A stretch of 64,000 nucleotides of DNA from Platynereis dumerilii (GCA_026936325.1 JAPTHN010000015.1:5110117-5174116), one strand, 5' to 3'. Positions 1-13,480 are shown, counted from the stretch's first letter. Notes: a model not told the origin generated them from the letters alone. A program made the numbers and translations.

Positions 1-508
1 CAGGAATGTATTCTAGAGTGAACAAGCAGCAGATTGATCAATGTGTCAATTATGTGTACCAGCCTATTATGTAGTATGCAACTGAATGTCTCGTCGATTA
101 TAATGTGTACCCAGTTACAGTAATAAGACCTGCCGAAGTTTTGTGATCCATTAACTCAGAGGTAAACTTATGGAAGCCATGAAAATGGAGAAGTAAGGAG
201 TTATTTGATAGACATTTAGAAAGTAAGAATATGTTAACAATGACTGAGGAAGATAGGGCCAAGTGCTCATTTATTAGATGTTCAATGTAAAGGTTGCTTA
301 GTAAGTTAGTACACAGTAAAAAATATGAAAGTAAGAATATAAGACAGCTCAATGATTGTGAATAACCTATGGGTATCATGCCTGATGTCGAAAGTAGAAT
401 TGGATTACATTACAGAAGCAATCTCCCGTGTGATTAGAAAGGCAGGAATAATAGTTCATCAGAGACCATAGTCAGAATGTACAGCATCACTCCTCAGAGG
501 TACTATCA

Positions 509-662
509 GTTACACCCTGCTCGTTTCGAGGGTACAGGAATATACACCGCGAAGGACCTAACCAATTTACAAAGGGCAATTTGGGAAGACTTCGGCTTCG
601 TGGTGTATGGAGGCCTGAGTGGTGTATATTCCCGTGCCCTCGAAAAACGAGCAGGGTGTAAC
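509..662. repeat. Foldback (inverted repeat) enclosing an inverted landmark fragment
   Basis: The left arm begins gttacaccctgctcgttt and runs through cgagggtacagg and aatatacacc. The right arm carries the same words in reverse complement (ggtgtatattcccg, ccctcg, aaacgagcagggtgtaac). The interior, about 560-596, is the reverse complement of landmark D as found at 5664-5703. A D fragment has therefore been captured or flipped inside the hairpin. It could be the tip of a foldback transposon. I cannot name a family. Confidence 0.6.
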
Positions 663-719
663 GGTTTTATCCTCAGACTTCTTGTTTTATTGATGCTCGT
701 AGATTATCTTGCAAACTGA

Positions 720-900
720 GTCTGAAATGTCTTTCAGTAACAAAGCATCAGCATTGTGATGTCATCACCAGTGCTGTCACCTGGATGATGTCACAACGGC
801 TCAAACAATGGCATTGTGACGTCATGACTATTGTTGCTACAAGGATGACGTCGTAACAATCCTATGGTTGCAATTGTGACATCATTGTTTATCTCATACA
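720..900. promoter_or_regulatory. Cluster of CRE-like TGACGTCA motifs
   Basis: Five variants of the palindrome TGACGTCA (tgatgtca, gatgtcac, tgacgtca, tgacgtcg, tgacatca) occur within about 160 bases, several preceded by cattg or aattg. CREB/ATF proteins bind this palindrome in animals. The spacing and shared flanks suggest a decayed short tandem repeat as readily as a real enhancer, so function is unproven. No gene start lies nearby. Confidence 0.35.
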
Positions 901-1691
901 CCGCGGCTCTCTGCCAATCAGAATCAAGGTTTCACACTGGACTGAGGATAAATGGATACACAGTGTAATTCATGTCACTTTGTAGGACAATAAGCATTCA
1001 AATGATTCAATCATTTAACCGATCAACTGTCAAATTATTATATTATGTAGTTAAGATACTTTTGGAAGCCTTCAAATATAACTCAAATCCTTGTTTATAG
1101 CTAAAAATTAACCACAAATTTACCTTACAGGGTTTGATATATGGCTTGTATAGTATGATTCACATTCTGATTCAATGAAGATTGGACCTTGCGCCAGACA
1201 AAAATGTCACTGCTATGGACAATGGTACCTACAGTGCAGAGAGTGCGCTTTGGTGCAGTCAGCTACAGCTCAGGCAGCACGTTCACTGTCATTCAGGCTG
1301 TAATCACCGCATAATGGTACATCTAAATAGACAAAAGAGAGTGTTACGATAAGTTGGTCTCCCCTCTGGGACCCACTGCTACAGAGAATATGACTCTTGG
1401 GAAGCATTCTTACTGCATATTAATGCAACTAAGTAATTTTTTTAGTCAACCCATGTCAGACACAGTCCTGTCTGATGGGTAAGGAGAGTGTAAGAAAAAT
1501 CCAAGCCCAGTTGCATAAACACAAGCTCAGAGGCTTCGAGCAAGACACTTCAGTCTTGCTAAATGCTCACCCTAAAACACCTTTTAATACCCTCCCACTG
1601 CACTAACTCAGTTAAAACACCTCTCAAAGCCAACAAAGTCCTTCTCCTCTCCTAATTCTTTGCTTGGATTGAAAGTGAATGGCATGCTCAG

Positions 1692-4297
1692 TAGGGTGGT
1701 CCTTATACAATGGAAAAAAATAAAACTTGAAAATGTCTTGCTCTGACCCCCCAGATATCTTCCTTCTGGTAAAAAAATGAGATTTGCAAAGTTTCACAAA
1801 AATCAATGCAGATTTAGAGGTAGCTCAAAGGCCTTGAAGTTTGTCTCATTTTGGCTTTCAGTAAAAAAATCATCGCCAAAGGCCAAAAATACTGCCATTA
1901 AAAAGTGACACCTCTGCAGCACCAGTCACATGCATTTTTCTGGAATTAGTCTTTAGATATGTAACTACTCTATTTGACAGAAAAAAAATTTTAAGGCTAA
2001 CAATGATGATGTATCAAGGACATCATTAAATGCAATGAGAATTTAACATTCAGAACGACTTTTGTGACCAAGACAGATATAGTGGCACTTATTACTGTGA
2101 CCTGCACATTCACTGTGTTGATGATAATAAGAACTTTTTTTCAGTGGCTCTTTCGCATTTGAAGTTTCTTTCATATATTCAACCATTATATTTGGGACTT
2201 GGTGTCATGTGATTCATCTTTAAAGAAGAGCATCAGGACATAGAATTTCAAGCAGATACCAGAGGTTATTTCCCATCTTCTGGATTTGTCACTTACAAAT
2301 TGCTTATTTAGTTACAGCTTAGTTCTGAACTTCTTGGAGAAGACAGAGATTACTTTGTGGTGCACACACAGCAAGATGATACATGAAGCAGGTCTTGACA
2401 TAGATCTTTGGAGAGACAAAGATCTCACAGTCTCTTTCTCACACATGCGGAGAGATAGAATTGTCTCCGTAATATCCACACTTTGAACAATAAATGACTA
2501 AACTCATCCAATGATCCTGATGCATCACCCCCAGAGCATTGAACTTTTACCAATCCTAATGAAGAACTCCTACGTACACCCAGGTCCAGGAGCTGACGAT
2601 AGTTATACGCTGGTGGGTTTTTGGCAAGCTATTCATTCACAAACTTGATCAAATCCTGCTGAAACCTTCAACGAGAAGCTTTGGGAATGGGTGATTTTTT
2701 CTTGATGATATTCATTTTGGTCAAGGTTGTTCCATTGGGACTGAATCTCTTGAAGAGTGGAATCTGAGGGCCTGATGAAGGTACCATGCATTTTGCAAGG
2801 CAGAACCAGCTTACAGAAGTTCGCGGCCACATATCTGCTAGACTCCTGTCAGACAAACTGTATTTGAGCTTGTTGTCTTAGAACACATACCACAAACTTG
2901 TTTTCCATTCCCCAGTGCTTCTTTGTATCAAACACAGCATCAGCCACACATGTTCCTGTTGCAAGCTTTGAAACTGTGAGCATTTGATGAAGGCTTTATC
3001 CTGAGTCTAAAACTGGAAGACCATCAACTTTCTGCGAACCAATAGGCTCAGCCAGCAGCCTTCCATCCAAGTGTACTACCAGGGGAACTGGACTAAAAAA
3101 AAAATTGGTGAGGTTGTGCTCTAGCAATTGCACTAACAAACATCTAGAAGCACTATCAGACACACCATGATGTCAGTTCTGCTCTGATTAATTCTGTATA
3201 ACATCTTTTTGGTTTTGAAGCATATGCATCTGGGAACAGGTACATCACAATCAGAATCTTCAGATTCAGATTTTAAAGAGAATTTACAGCTACTTCTTCA
3301 GTGACCTTTTCATTGAACACTGGCTTAATTCTGACTTGCTGATGTTGCATTTACTATGTACTTCACCTTGTCATCCTTTCCTTTCCCTTCTTTTCTATCA
3401 AAGACCTTGTCAACACCAGCCATTGAACCTTATTTCACTTTTTCCCTTTGTGCAAGCAGGAATCCACTGTTGTCAGAAGTCAGAAATTTCAATAAGAATC
3501 ATTGCATCCCTCCGTGAACTTTGGAAATACTGGATGAAATTGTCCTCTTTCGAAATTTGCTTTTGCGATCTTGGTTTTGAATTTTTTCTTTAGGCTTGCC
3601 ACTCTTTATATTTAAGTTTTTCAGCCTTCTTGATAACATCTAGACTGTATCTTGTACATATTCTTGCTCTGTTCCAAAACTGCTTCAATTTCCTTTACAG
3701 TAGGAGTTGCTTCTTACCTGACAAGTTCCTTGCATTTAAGGTGATGGTAGAGAAAGCAACCAAAAACTTGCTATTTCATGTAACTTAGTACCACAATATC
3801 ATATTGTGTTGACAGCAAAACCATTTTCTTGTTTTTTGAGGTAGTTTTGAGCACAGAAACAGTGAATAACAGCCATCTGTGTGAGGTTTGTGACAGAGAG
3901 AAGTCGCTGACAATTTAATTCGCCAATCGCGAGCTCACCGACGGTACTACTATTTCAAATCACTGCACCACCATCAACTTCTTAGAAATTTATTTCATCA
4001 CAGTCAATATTAGTTTTGATTGTAGATACTCTGACACAGGAAGACAATAACATGTGAGTAAAGTTCCTTGACTAAGGCTATGCATGGTGGATAGAGATTT
4101 AAGGAGAAACTGATACATTCTGGCTATTTTAAAACACCTAAATTGCTTCAAATAAGCAATTTTCAAGGCTGTTGAGCTACCTCTAAATATTAATATATTT
4201 TGATGAAACTTTACAGACCTCATTTTTTAGCCAATTGGAGGATTTTAAGGGGATCAGACCATGAGATTTCAAAAGTTTATAAATAAGGACCACCCTA
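1692..4297 (-). mobile_element. hAT-like DNA transposon, decayed, about 2.6 kb
   Basis: The element starts tagggtggtccttat and ends with the inverse, ataaggaccaccct plus a. It is flanked by the 8-bp duplication atgctcag at 1684-1691 and 4298-4305. Units 1, 2 and 3 show the uninterrupted site (tgctcagtc). An 8-bp target duplication and TAGGG ends fit the hAT superfamily. The minus strand at about 3100-2620 still reads like a transposase-related family common in invertebrates: residues V-V-H-L-D-G-R-L-L, then K-V-D-G-L-P-V-L, later G-P-Q-I-P-L-F-K-R-F. The frame is broken by stops and shifts, so the copy is dead. The superfamily rests on the ends and duplication. The protein match is from memory. 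Confidence 0.8.
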
Positions 4298-7200
4298 ATG
4301 CTCAGTCCAATTCCCTATATGTTTTCCACAAAGTTTAATTGTCTTTCATGGATTGACATTTCAATTAAGATTTGTGTGAGTGGCACCAGGGAGGTATAAA
4401 AATGTCCAAGGTACCATGAAGCCTCTTTACGACCCCTTTAATGCTATGCTCGAATGTGTGTGTTTTTCCACTGAAGCCTCAATTTAAAAACCTTATGGGT
4501 TCGATTCTTGCTGTGAAAAACAGAACAAGATTGCCTGTTTGCCTTAGTACTCACAGAGAATCACTCTTTTGGAGGCCTCTCTGTGGCGTTAATCACTCCC
4601 CGTCAGGTATTGAGCCGCATTACAGACCGCGTCATGCACTGTGTTGCTTCGGGCGTAACAAGTTCCTCCTCCCTGAGCATGTTTTAGGCCATCATCTCTC
4701 CCCTGTTGCACTTTGCTGATTTTATCTCTTCGTCCTTGGGGTCATTCAATGTAGCAGCCTGTAGAAGGTGGGTTGAGATCCTTTTTATCAAATTCTGTGA
4801 AGGGAGTTAAATTTGTTAAGTTTCCTTTCAGAAATTTTATAACGAATTATGTGACTCGTTACTATCTACCTTAAGTTTCATTGTTGTTGGAGTTTTGAAG
4901 AGGATGAAGCCAGATGGCTGCCTTGTACACATGGGATTAGTAACCGCAAAATGGAGTATCTCAAGGTGAGCCACTATAGCCTTACAAATCTCTTGTCTGG
5001 TGAATTGCCTTTGACGGACGACATACCTAATCTATCCATTGGCCTCTTACATACGTGCTATTCCTCACTTTGAGAACTATGCTGTTATCACCTACCAAAA
5101 ACCTTCCTAAAAACCAGGCTTATTGGCCTTCCCCTGCATATTTTTACTGGCTGAGGTGAAATTGGCACTGACAGGCTGTGTGCACTGTGCTCCGTGTTTC
5201 CCAATGTGTTGCCACTCATTCGCGTAGTGTCATTTCCTCCCCATTACGTGGCGTCTGTGTTGTGGTTTCCAAATGTACTCTTGATGCACTCGAGGATGTT
5301 GCGGAGCCTGTGGAAGTTCTTGACTTCCAAAGGTGTAGAATTAGGCTAATGAAACGAGTCACACGTGAAAGGGGACATTCTCAAAAATCTCTGTTTATTA
5401 CGCATGGTAATTCAGCCAAGATCAGGAAGTTCTTGTACAAGATTTGCTGGCAAACTGAAAGCTATTGTGTGTTTCATGTAATCAGCCACCACCAGGAGTA
5501 TGAAAAATACATACATTTTTAATAGGAACTCTTTACATTTAACAACACAACAAAGAGGTTATGAAAGGAGAAAAAGGAAATGACATAGCCCGAAGCAAGA
5601 AGTTAACGAGCTTCTGTATTTGTTCAAATACATTTTGTGTGTTATTTACCAAGCATTTTGCATAACCAACTTCCCAAATTGCCCTTTGTAAATTGTTTAG
5701 GTCCTTTAAGTAGCACTGACCAGAAACTGAGCTCCACCCCTTATTCATAAACTGTTCCAACATAGCTATTACGCAACTGTGCTTTGCCATCTTCTGAGCC
5801 AGACTACATAAATATTGTTTTTATGGCCAACTAAACTTTTCCTGGTCCCTTATTGACACAACAGAAAGCAGGTTTCATTCCAGGCAAGGACAACTCCCTT
5901 CGGATTCTTGACTGTAGCCTTCCAGATCTTTCATCAGCATTGATGGCTCTCATCACCATTGCTGCCATAACGATATAATTATTATCCTTTCTACAACAAG
6001 AAAACATACCTAAGTTATTCATAGCTATTATGCTCAGTCTTAATTTGCTACCATATAATTCTTATTTTCAAAATCTAACCCCAAGACCGTAACTTCCTCT
6101 CACATTAATGCCTAACATATATTCTTCTTACTTGCAGCATCTAACATAAAACCCGTAACATAAAACCCGCATGCGTATAACTTCTTCGTCATCATTTACT
6201 CTACAATGCAACTTCAGCTTTTAAGGAATGTGGCATGCATGTAATGCATCAAATGGGCACAAGGGAGAGTGGATGGAAGATTAGGTTACATCTCATTCTG
6301 CAGCACATACATCAGTCAGTAGAAGGTCAGTTTGTGGCTGTTTTGTGACATGGCAGAATTGTTTAGGCCATGTACATGCCCATCAATTTAAAAACAAACA
6401 CCTTGCTTGGTTGCCCATTCACAATGATGTTACTAGTTATTGAATTTAATGAGTCTTGAAGGTGTACATTGCAAGTTGAGTTCTAGACTTTATAGAACAC
6501 CTCAGCATTGGTTGATGTGCTCATGTAAATTGATGTAATTTTGTGGGACAAAAATCAATCATTCGATCAAACAATCATTTAGCCAATCAACCAATCCAGA
6601 TAGTTTGTATTCTGTGGTAATAAGTGGAATCTTAGTTTAGGCTAATAAATAACCACAACTCTTACTTCACTTGCTGATTAACTGAATGAAGTGTTGGCTT
6701 TTATTATCAGTTGATCCAGGATGCATATATATACAGTTATACACGAATATTCCAATAAAAACATAGTGCTTTTCAAAGTCAAAGAGTGGGATCGAGAATG
6801 CAGTCTGTTGCCAGGGTCTAATATTACTTGTATAGTGTAAGGTTACATTGATATTCAATGGAGATTGGACCTTGCGTCTGACAAAAAAGTCACTGCTATG
6901 GTACAATGTAGAGAGAGTGCTTTGGTTTACTCAGCAACAGCTCTGGCAGAATGTTCAGGCTTTAATCACTGCATTTTGGTGCATCTACATCTGGACAAAC
7001 AGGAGTGTAATGATAAGTCAGTTTTCCCTCAGAGGCCAAGTGCTTCCAAGACTGTGACTCCTGGGAGGAATTCGTACTGCATAAATAAAGCCACAGAAGC
7101 ATTTATTTAGTCCTGCCATGTCAGACAGTCCTGTCTGATGGGCAAGGTGAGTGTACGGAAAGGCCAAGCCGAGTTGTATAAACACAAGTTCAGAGGCTCC

Positions 7201-8615
7201 AAACAAGACACCTCAGTCTTACTAAATGCTCACAGAACACCATATAACACCCTCCCACTCTTCTAACTCAATAAAAAGACCTCTCAAAGCCAACAAAGGC
7301 TTTCTCCTCTCCTAATTCTTTGCTTGGATTGAAAGTGAATGGCTTGCTCAGTCTCCTTTCCCTATGTCTTCCACTAAGTTTGTCAAGAATTAACATTTCA
7401 ATTAAGATTTTTGTGGGTGACGTGTGACACCAGTAAGGTTTGAAGGTAAAAAAGTCCAATGTGCCATGAAGCCTGTTTACGACCACTTTACTGCTGGGCT
7501 CATGCGCGTGTTTTCTCCATCGAAGCCTCAATCAAAAGTCTTAGATTCTTAAGATGCAAAAGAGAATCAGATTGCCTATTTGCCTTGATATTCACAGAGA
7601 ATCGCTTCACTGGAATAGTTTCTGTACTCCAAGTCTGGTATCGTGGCCTCATTACAGACCATGTCATGCTCTGCTTTGCCTCAAGCAGAAAAAATTCCAC
7701 TCAGACTGAGCATGTTTTAGGCCATCATCTCTCTCCAGGAACACTTCTCTGATTTTATCTCTTCATCCTTGGGGGTCATTCAATGTAGTGGCCTGTAGCA
7801 AGCAATTTGATATCCGTTATATCATTCTGTGCAGGGAGACAAATTTATTGAGTTCCGTTTCAGAAATTATATTACAAATTGTGTGACTTGTTACTGCCTA
7901 TTCATCATAAATTAGTGACTTGTTACTGTCTATTCATCATAGATGGCGGCCTTGCACACATGGGATTAGCTGCAACAAAATGGAGTACCTCAAGGGAAGC
8001 CACTGAAGCCTTTGCAAATCTGTTGTCTGGTGAATTGCCTTGGGAGGACACCACACCTAATCCATCCATTGGACTCTTGCATACTTGCCATTCCTCTCAT
8101 CGAAATCTGACTTGAGCAATAGCCGGCCGGAGTCCTTAAGACATGAAGAATCATTTTTACCTGCCATGATCTGCTCATGAGCAATTACATTGAGTTGACA
8201 GGACACAAATTAGATTTTTGAAGACACCATTATTAGAGAACTGGCTTACCTTGATGCTGTAATTACTTCAATGACGGTCCTCTCAGCCTGTGGCACTGCT
8301 TGTCTCTTTAGTTCTGACATTCACACCTGTTGTCTATATATAGCGGTCATGTACATTGTTCGCTCGTCTTTAAGGAAATGGCTTCCTTGCCTTTTTGTCA
8401 TTTTTGTCTATCCAAACTTCCTCCCTTTCTGAAATGGCTTATGACAAAGGATGTTTAGCTGTGTACACATTGTTTGAACAGGACAAATTAGTTAGAAAAC
8501 AGTTCAGGAATTATTTCTTTAGTCAAATTCCATTTCACTTTATTTTATTTGACCCCACACAGAAATACAAGGTCAGGTTCATTATAATGATTGTGAAGCT
8601 ACATTGTAAACTATA

Positions 8616-9495
8616 CTGCAATATGGGATGAATTGGGACAGAATTGAGGGTTTTTCTGTCATACCATGGTCACAAGTCATCTTATAAAGCAAAATATGGT
8701 GCCTATTTTTGTCCGAACTCAAGATCCAAATATCCCTTGGAGCATTTGAAGATATCACTAATTTTCAATGATTTATTCATGAAAAACCACTGTCTCAATT
8801 CACCCCAAAGTGACTTGGGTGATCCGGGATAGTCCTCTATTTCTATATTATAGTACTTCCTGTCATGTTTAGCTGATTGCTACACATATGTAATTCTGAA
8901 CTCAAGCCAACACCAATGATGACAAGTTCAATGATATTCTTTAAAAAGCCATGGTAGTAAATTCAATGAAAATTAGTAGGGTTATTTATGTTGATTCCGA
9001 AACTTTGTCATTGCCCTTTGTCTGAACTAAGAACAAACACACAAAATCCACATATAGTCAATCACCCTGGTCCCTTACTTTGCCAAAACTAGGTTATAAA
9101 AGTTTCATGCAAGATTGGTGCCTCTAATATTTATGCTTTTTGTGTAACAAGCAAAATTTTGACCAGCTGCTGAGAATTCAGTTTCTGCAGGAGGGGCTGG
9201 TAAGAACTTTTAACAAACAAAAATGCAATAAAACACTCATACACTATTATGTGATTTTTTAACGTGTATGACAGTATATGTGTATATTGCTTTGTATGTC
9301 GAGGGGGGTACTAAAAATACACATGGAACTCAAGGGGGAGTGTCAATTTTTGACAAGAAGTTCCAGCGAAACTACTACCCCCCCCCCCCCCCAGTCATAA
9401 ATTAAGTAGAAGTAGTTGTAACTTAAGATAATAAAACACACTAATATTCTGTCCCGATTCACCTCAGCGTCCCTATTCACTCCATATTATTACAG
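8616..9495. mobile_element. Non-autonomous DNA element with TA duplication, 880 bp
   Basis: Unit 3 has a continuous stretch (actctaatgtatattaaa, near 28150) where this unit is interrupted. The insert begins ctgcaatatgggatgaatt and ends with a related inverse ending attattacag. TA stands on both sides (8614-8615 and 9496-9497). Imperfect inverted ends and a TA target fit a Tc1/mariner-type MITE. No coding sequence is visible inside. A run of 15 C lies at 9378-9392. Confidence 0.6.
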
Positions 9496-10199
9496 TAATG
9501 TATATTAAAGCTTACAATTTTAGACAAATGAAATGAGTTATTGATTAGCAAGCCAGCCTATGGTCCCTCTGCTCCTTATGTAAACTTTCACTATAAATTT
9601 ACAACACTTCCACCAGTTATTACAAGCAGCCCTATAGGCTATACTTTCAATAAGGCAGGTGCAGAGGTGGCAGCATTGATTTTGCTCTGTAGCTTATTGA
9701 TGGTCTCATGTAGCTTAGGGACCCGGACAGCTATTGGCCTGCGATGATAGGTGAACCAGTGGTGTCACTAGCAATCTGTCTCACATTATCTCTCCTAGCC
9801 TGTGATATTTCATGTGTTTGATAAGCATTTGTTTAGAAGGTGTTAAAATTATCTTGTAAATCATGTTATCATGTCACTGTTTAGTGGAGGCTTAATCAAA
9901 CTGAACATTAATGTCCTGTTGCCTGAGATCAACACAATACGCTTAGTGCTTCAGTGTCACATCCCTGCTACATGTGCTTTCAAGTTACTGATACCATTAT
10001 TGAGGACAACCCATTATATCGGGTTTCAACCTTTCCAAGATATCTATACTTACTCTGTAAACAGGAAATTGCATATATTAGGTAATAGCTTTCTGAGGTC
10101 TTCAGCATGCTCACTCTTATATCTCTAATTTGATCACTTAGTTTCCATGGTAACGTACAAATGGAGCAGTCATGGCAGCATGTGATAGGAGACAATGAA

Positions 10200-12300
10200 G
10201 TGTACACAAAGAAGAGCACTAGCTGGTGGAAAACATGTGGTTTCACTGCAGTTTTTTTTATATGTCCTCAGCAGTGATAGGAATGCTGAGAGAGTCTACA
10301 GTGTCGCTACCCATTATTTGATAGTAATTGTCACCTTACTTGGCGGGCCCTTTTATTGCAACTGAGGATGTCAGTCAGACTGTGAACACTGAACAGCCAA
10401 ATTCTTCTGGAGTCTCGCCCATCACCACTGACTGATAGAGCAGCTTGCTAAATCAATCTGCTCCACAAGTCTTCAAGTGCAACTTATATCTTTGGCAAGG
10501 CTGTATTTACCACTTGAAAAATGTACAAAGGAGAGAAATGATGGAAAAACCAAAGGAAAGAAAAAAGAATAAATTAGATAATCAAAGAGCCTGCAGAACA
10601 CTCAAAGCAACGATCCGATATTAGTAGCACTCTTAAGTGATGAGGTGAGTTATTGGTCACTACTCATCCTGGGTAGGGCAGTGTCATTACCAGACGGTAG
10701 CTTATTGGAATAGACGGTTGGAAGAGTAGGTTATTACGGTCCTCCTGAAACGGTTGCTTGTACTGTGGGGCCATGCCGGGATCACCTACCTCAAAAGCTT
10801 CCTATAGACCTGGCTTATTGTCCTTCCTCTTCATGTTTTTACAACCGATGAGGGGACATGGGCATTGACAGGCAGGGTGCACTATGCTCAGTTTCTCCCA
10901 ATGTGTTGCCACTCATTCGCATAGTGTGTTTTCCTCCACATTATGTGGTCTCTGTGTTGAAATTTCCTGATGTGCTTCTTGATACACTTGAGGTGGTTGC
11001 AGACTGCAGAGCCTGTGGAAGTTCATGACTTCCTAAGGTGCAGAATAAGGCTAATGGAACAAGTCACTTGAGAAAGGGAACTTCCTTGAATTTGCTTGAA
11101 TTTGCTGTTAATTTTATCAGATTCAAAATGGCAATTTTGCCTACGTCAAGAAGAATTTGCAATATGATTGTTGTTTAGCGAGCCGATTGGTACACTGAAA
11201 AAGAATTACGTCATTTTGATCGTTGCGTTTCTATAAAGTCTCTAAAACCTGATATCTATACTAACTCTGTCAACGGGAAATAATGAGATGATAAAGCTGT
11301 ATGTCTGAGGTATACAGCATGCTCACTTTTCCATCTTTAAATTGATCACTTTGTTTCCATGGTAACCTACAAATGGAGCAATTGTGGCAGTATGGAAGAG
11401 CACACAAGGAAGTGTACACAAAGAAGAGCACTAGCCGGTGGAAAACATGTGGTTTCACTGCAGTTTTTTAATATGTCCTCAGCAGTGATAGGAATGCTGA
11501 GAGAGTCTACAGTGTCGCTACCCATTATTTGATAGTAATTGTCACCTTACTTGGCGGGCCCTTTTATTGCAACTGAGGATGTCAGTCAGACTGTGAACAC
11601 TGAACAGCCAAATTCTTCTGGAGTCTCGCCCATCACCACTGACTGATAGAGCAGCTTGCTAAATAAATCTGCTCCACAAGTCTTCAAGTGCAACTTATAT
11701 CTTTGGCAAGGCTGTATTTACCACTTGAAAAATGTACAAAGGAGAAAAATGATGGAAAAACCAAAGGAAAGAAAAAAGAATAAATTAGATAATCAAAGAG
11801 CCTGCAGAACACTCAAAGCAACGACCCGTGTTGTAATCCGATATTAGTAGCACTCTTAAGTGACGAGGTGAGTTATTGGACACTATTCATTCTGGGTAGG
11901 GCAGTGTCATTACCAGACGGTGGCTTATTGGAATAGACGGTTGGAAGAGTAGGCTATTACGGTCCTCCTGAAACGGTTGCTTGTACTGTGGGGCCATGCT
12001 GGGATCACCTGCCTCAAAAGCTTCCTATAGACTTGGCTTATTGGCCTTCCTCTTCATGTTTTTACAACCGATGAGGAGACATGGGCATTGACAGGCAGGG
12101 TGCACTATGCTCAGTTTCTCCCAATGTGTTGCCACTCATTCGCATAGTGTCATTTCCTCCCCATTATGTGGTCTCTGTGTTGAGGTTTCCTGATGTGCTT
12201 CTTGATGCACTTGAGGTGGTTGCAGACTGCAGAGCCTGTGGAAGTTCATGACTTCTTAAGGTGCAGTATAAGGCTAATGGAACAAGTCACATGTGAAAGG
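10200..12300. repeat. Tandem duplication with a period of about 1.2 kb
   Basis: The stretch from about 10200 to 11090 (landmarks T and W) is repeated almost unchanged at about 11410-12300; for example gtcctcagcagtgatagg occurs at about 10264 and 11473. The match is much closer than between whole units, so this duplication is younger than the array. The second copy then leads into nAChR intron sequence. Confidence 0.8.
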
Positions 12301-13480
12301 GGAATTTATGAAATATCATACTTTTATCTAACCTCACAGAAACTAGTGATTTCAGAATACTCTGAAAAGTGAATTTGGAGACTTATTGGCGATTTTTATT
12401 GCAGCAAACTTTTGCTGAAACATCATGTTGTACATGCTTTCTTGAAATTATTGAAGACAAAAAATTATTCAAAATTCTGAAAGAAACACGCTCCTGTCAT
12501 TTAATGTAGGTATTCTTTCTTACCTTTTAAACTTTTGAATGCTATAGCGTTTCGCTCAAAACACTGAAAAAATCCTTACAATATATTAAAAAACACTGTT
12601 TTTGAACCTACTAGAAAAAGGGGAGGAAAACATCACATGATGCAAGCATTGTATCAAGCAATATCAACACAGAACTTTATGGCATTACCATGAGAGGCAT
12701 TTAACATGAAATTCAAGGGCAAATCACTGAGGGTCACAGTTATTTTTAAAAGCAACTGATGCCCCATGCATTAAAGCCTTATTTCTTCCTTGATTCTGAT
12801 ATTCCATCATAAAAATAAGTTACTTCTGTTCTTTGAATGAAAGCATACTCCAAGATAAACTAGCATAATTTAACTTATATGATGATTTCGACCAGACATT
12901 CAGGCGTATGGCCATGCCGAATTGAATTAATTTGCTATGAAAGAGCATGGGATAAACACCTAAAAGGTTGCATAAAATAATCTCCCAAACCTACAGAAAC
13001 AGCAGACAGCTATTACATACATGTGTGAAACTAATCTGCAACTGGTGGTATGCGTCCTATGAAATGGCTGGCTCCCTGGCCACACTGACAGATCTCTGGA
13101 TTTGGCTTATGTTGTGGCATGTAAAATGGAACATAACATTTCCATGCATATTGCCTCTAGATGAAGTCCTAAGTCATGGCGGTAAGCACCTGGAGGGGAC
13201 AGAACTTTTAATCTCCAATTGGCAACATTTGGGTAGTAAAGCAAACAATATCAAAAACATCGTGCATTTAATGCAGTTTTATTCAGGATCCAAGCATGCT
13301 CTTAATTTGTGGGTGGAATACAAAGACAACTCAACACAGACACAATTACTGTGACGTGAAAGAATCTGGAGGGCATGTTATGCAGCTCAAGCATAGCCCA
13401 GCCTCAGATCAGGTCAAATTCGAACAGCATTTGTTTAATGGAGCATTGTCTTTCAGAAAGTAACACAAAAACACACTTAC

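Larger units (their letters stand above)
1..5430. repeat. Tandem segment unit 0 (partial, left edge of array)
   Basis: Landmarks shared with the other units are I near 1290, M near 4680, O near 4990 and W near 5200. A 2.6-kb transposon separates the first two. At about 5430 the segment that follows W runs straight into the sequence that in other units lies on the far side of the nAChR exons, so this copy has lost the receptor region entirely. The first 420 bases show no recognisable feature. Bases 420-900 hold a foldback and a cluster of TGACGTCA-like motifs, listed separately. I see no coding gene in this unit; the short open frames do not persist between units. Confidence 0.7.

Noticed and set aside
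477-719. 80-codon plus-strand frame
   Set aside because: It spans the hairpin and an inverted landmark fragment, so its sequence is explained by the repeat structure.
4490-4520. gggttcgattc resembling a tRNA B box
   Set aside because: No A box or cloverleaf lies upstream, and the same place in other units reads differently (gggttggattc, gggttgcaccc).
5178-5522. 114-codon plus-strand frame around landmark W
   Set aside because: Counterparts at 29513, 43740 and 61932 are open in different frames or broken. The similarity is at DNA level only.
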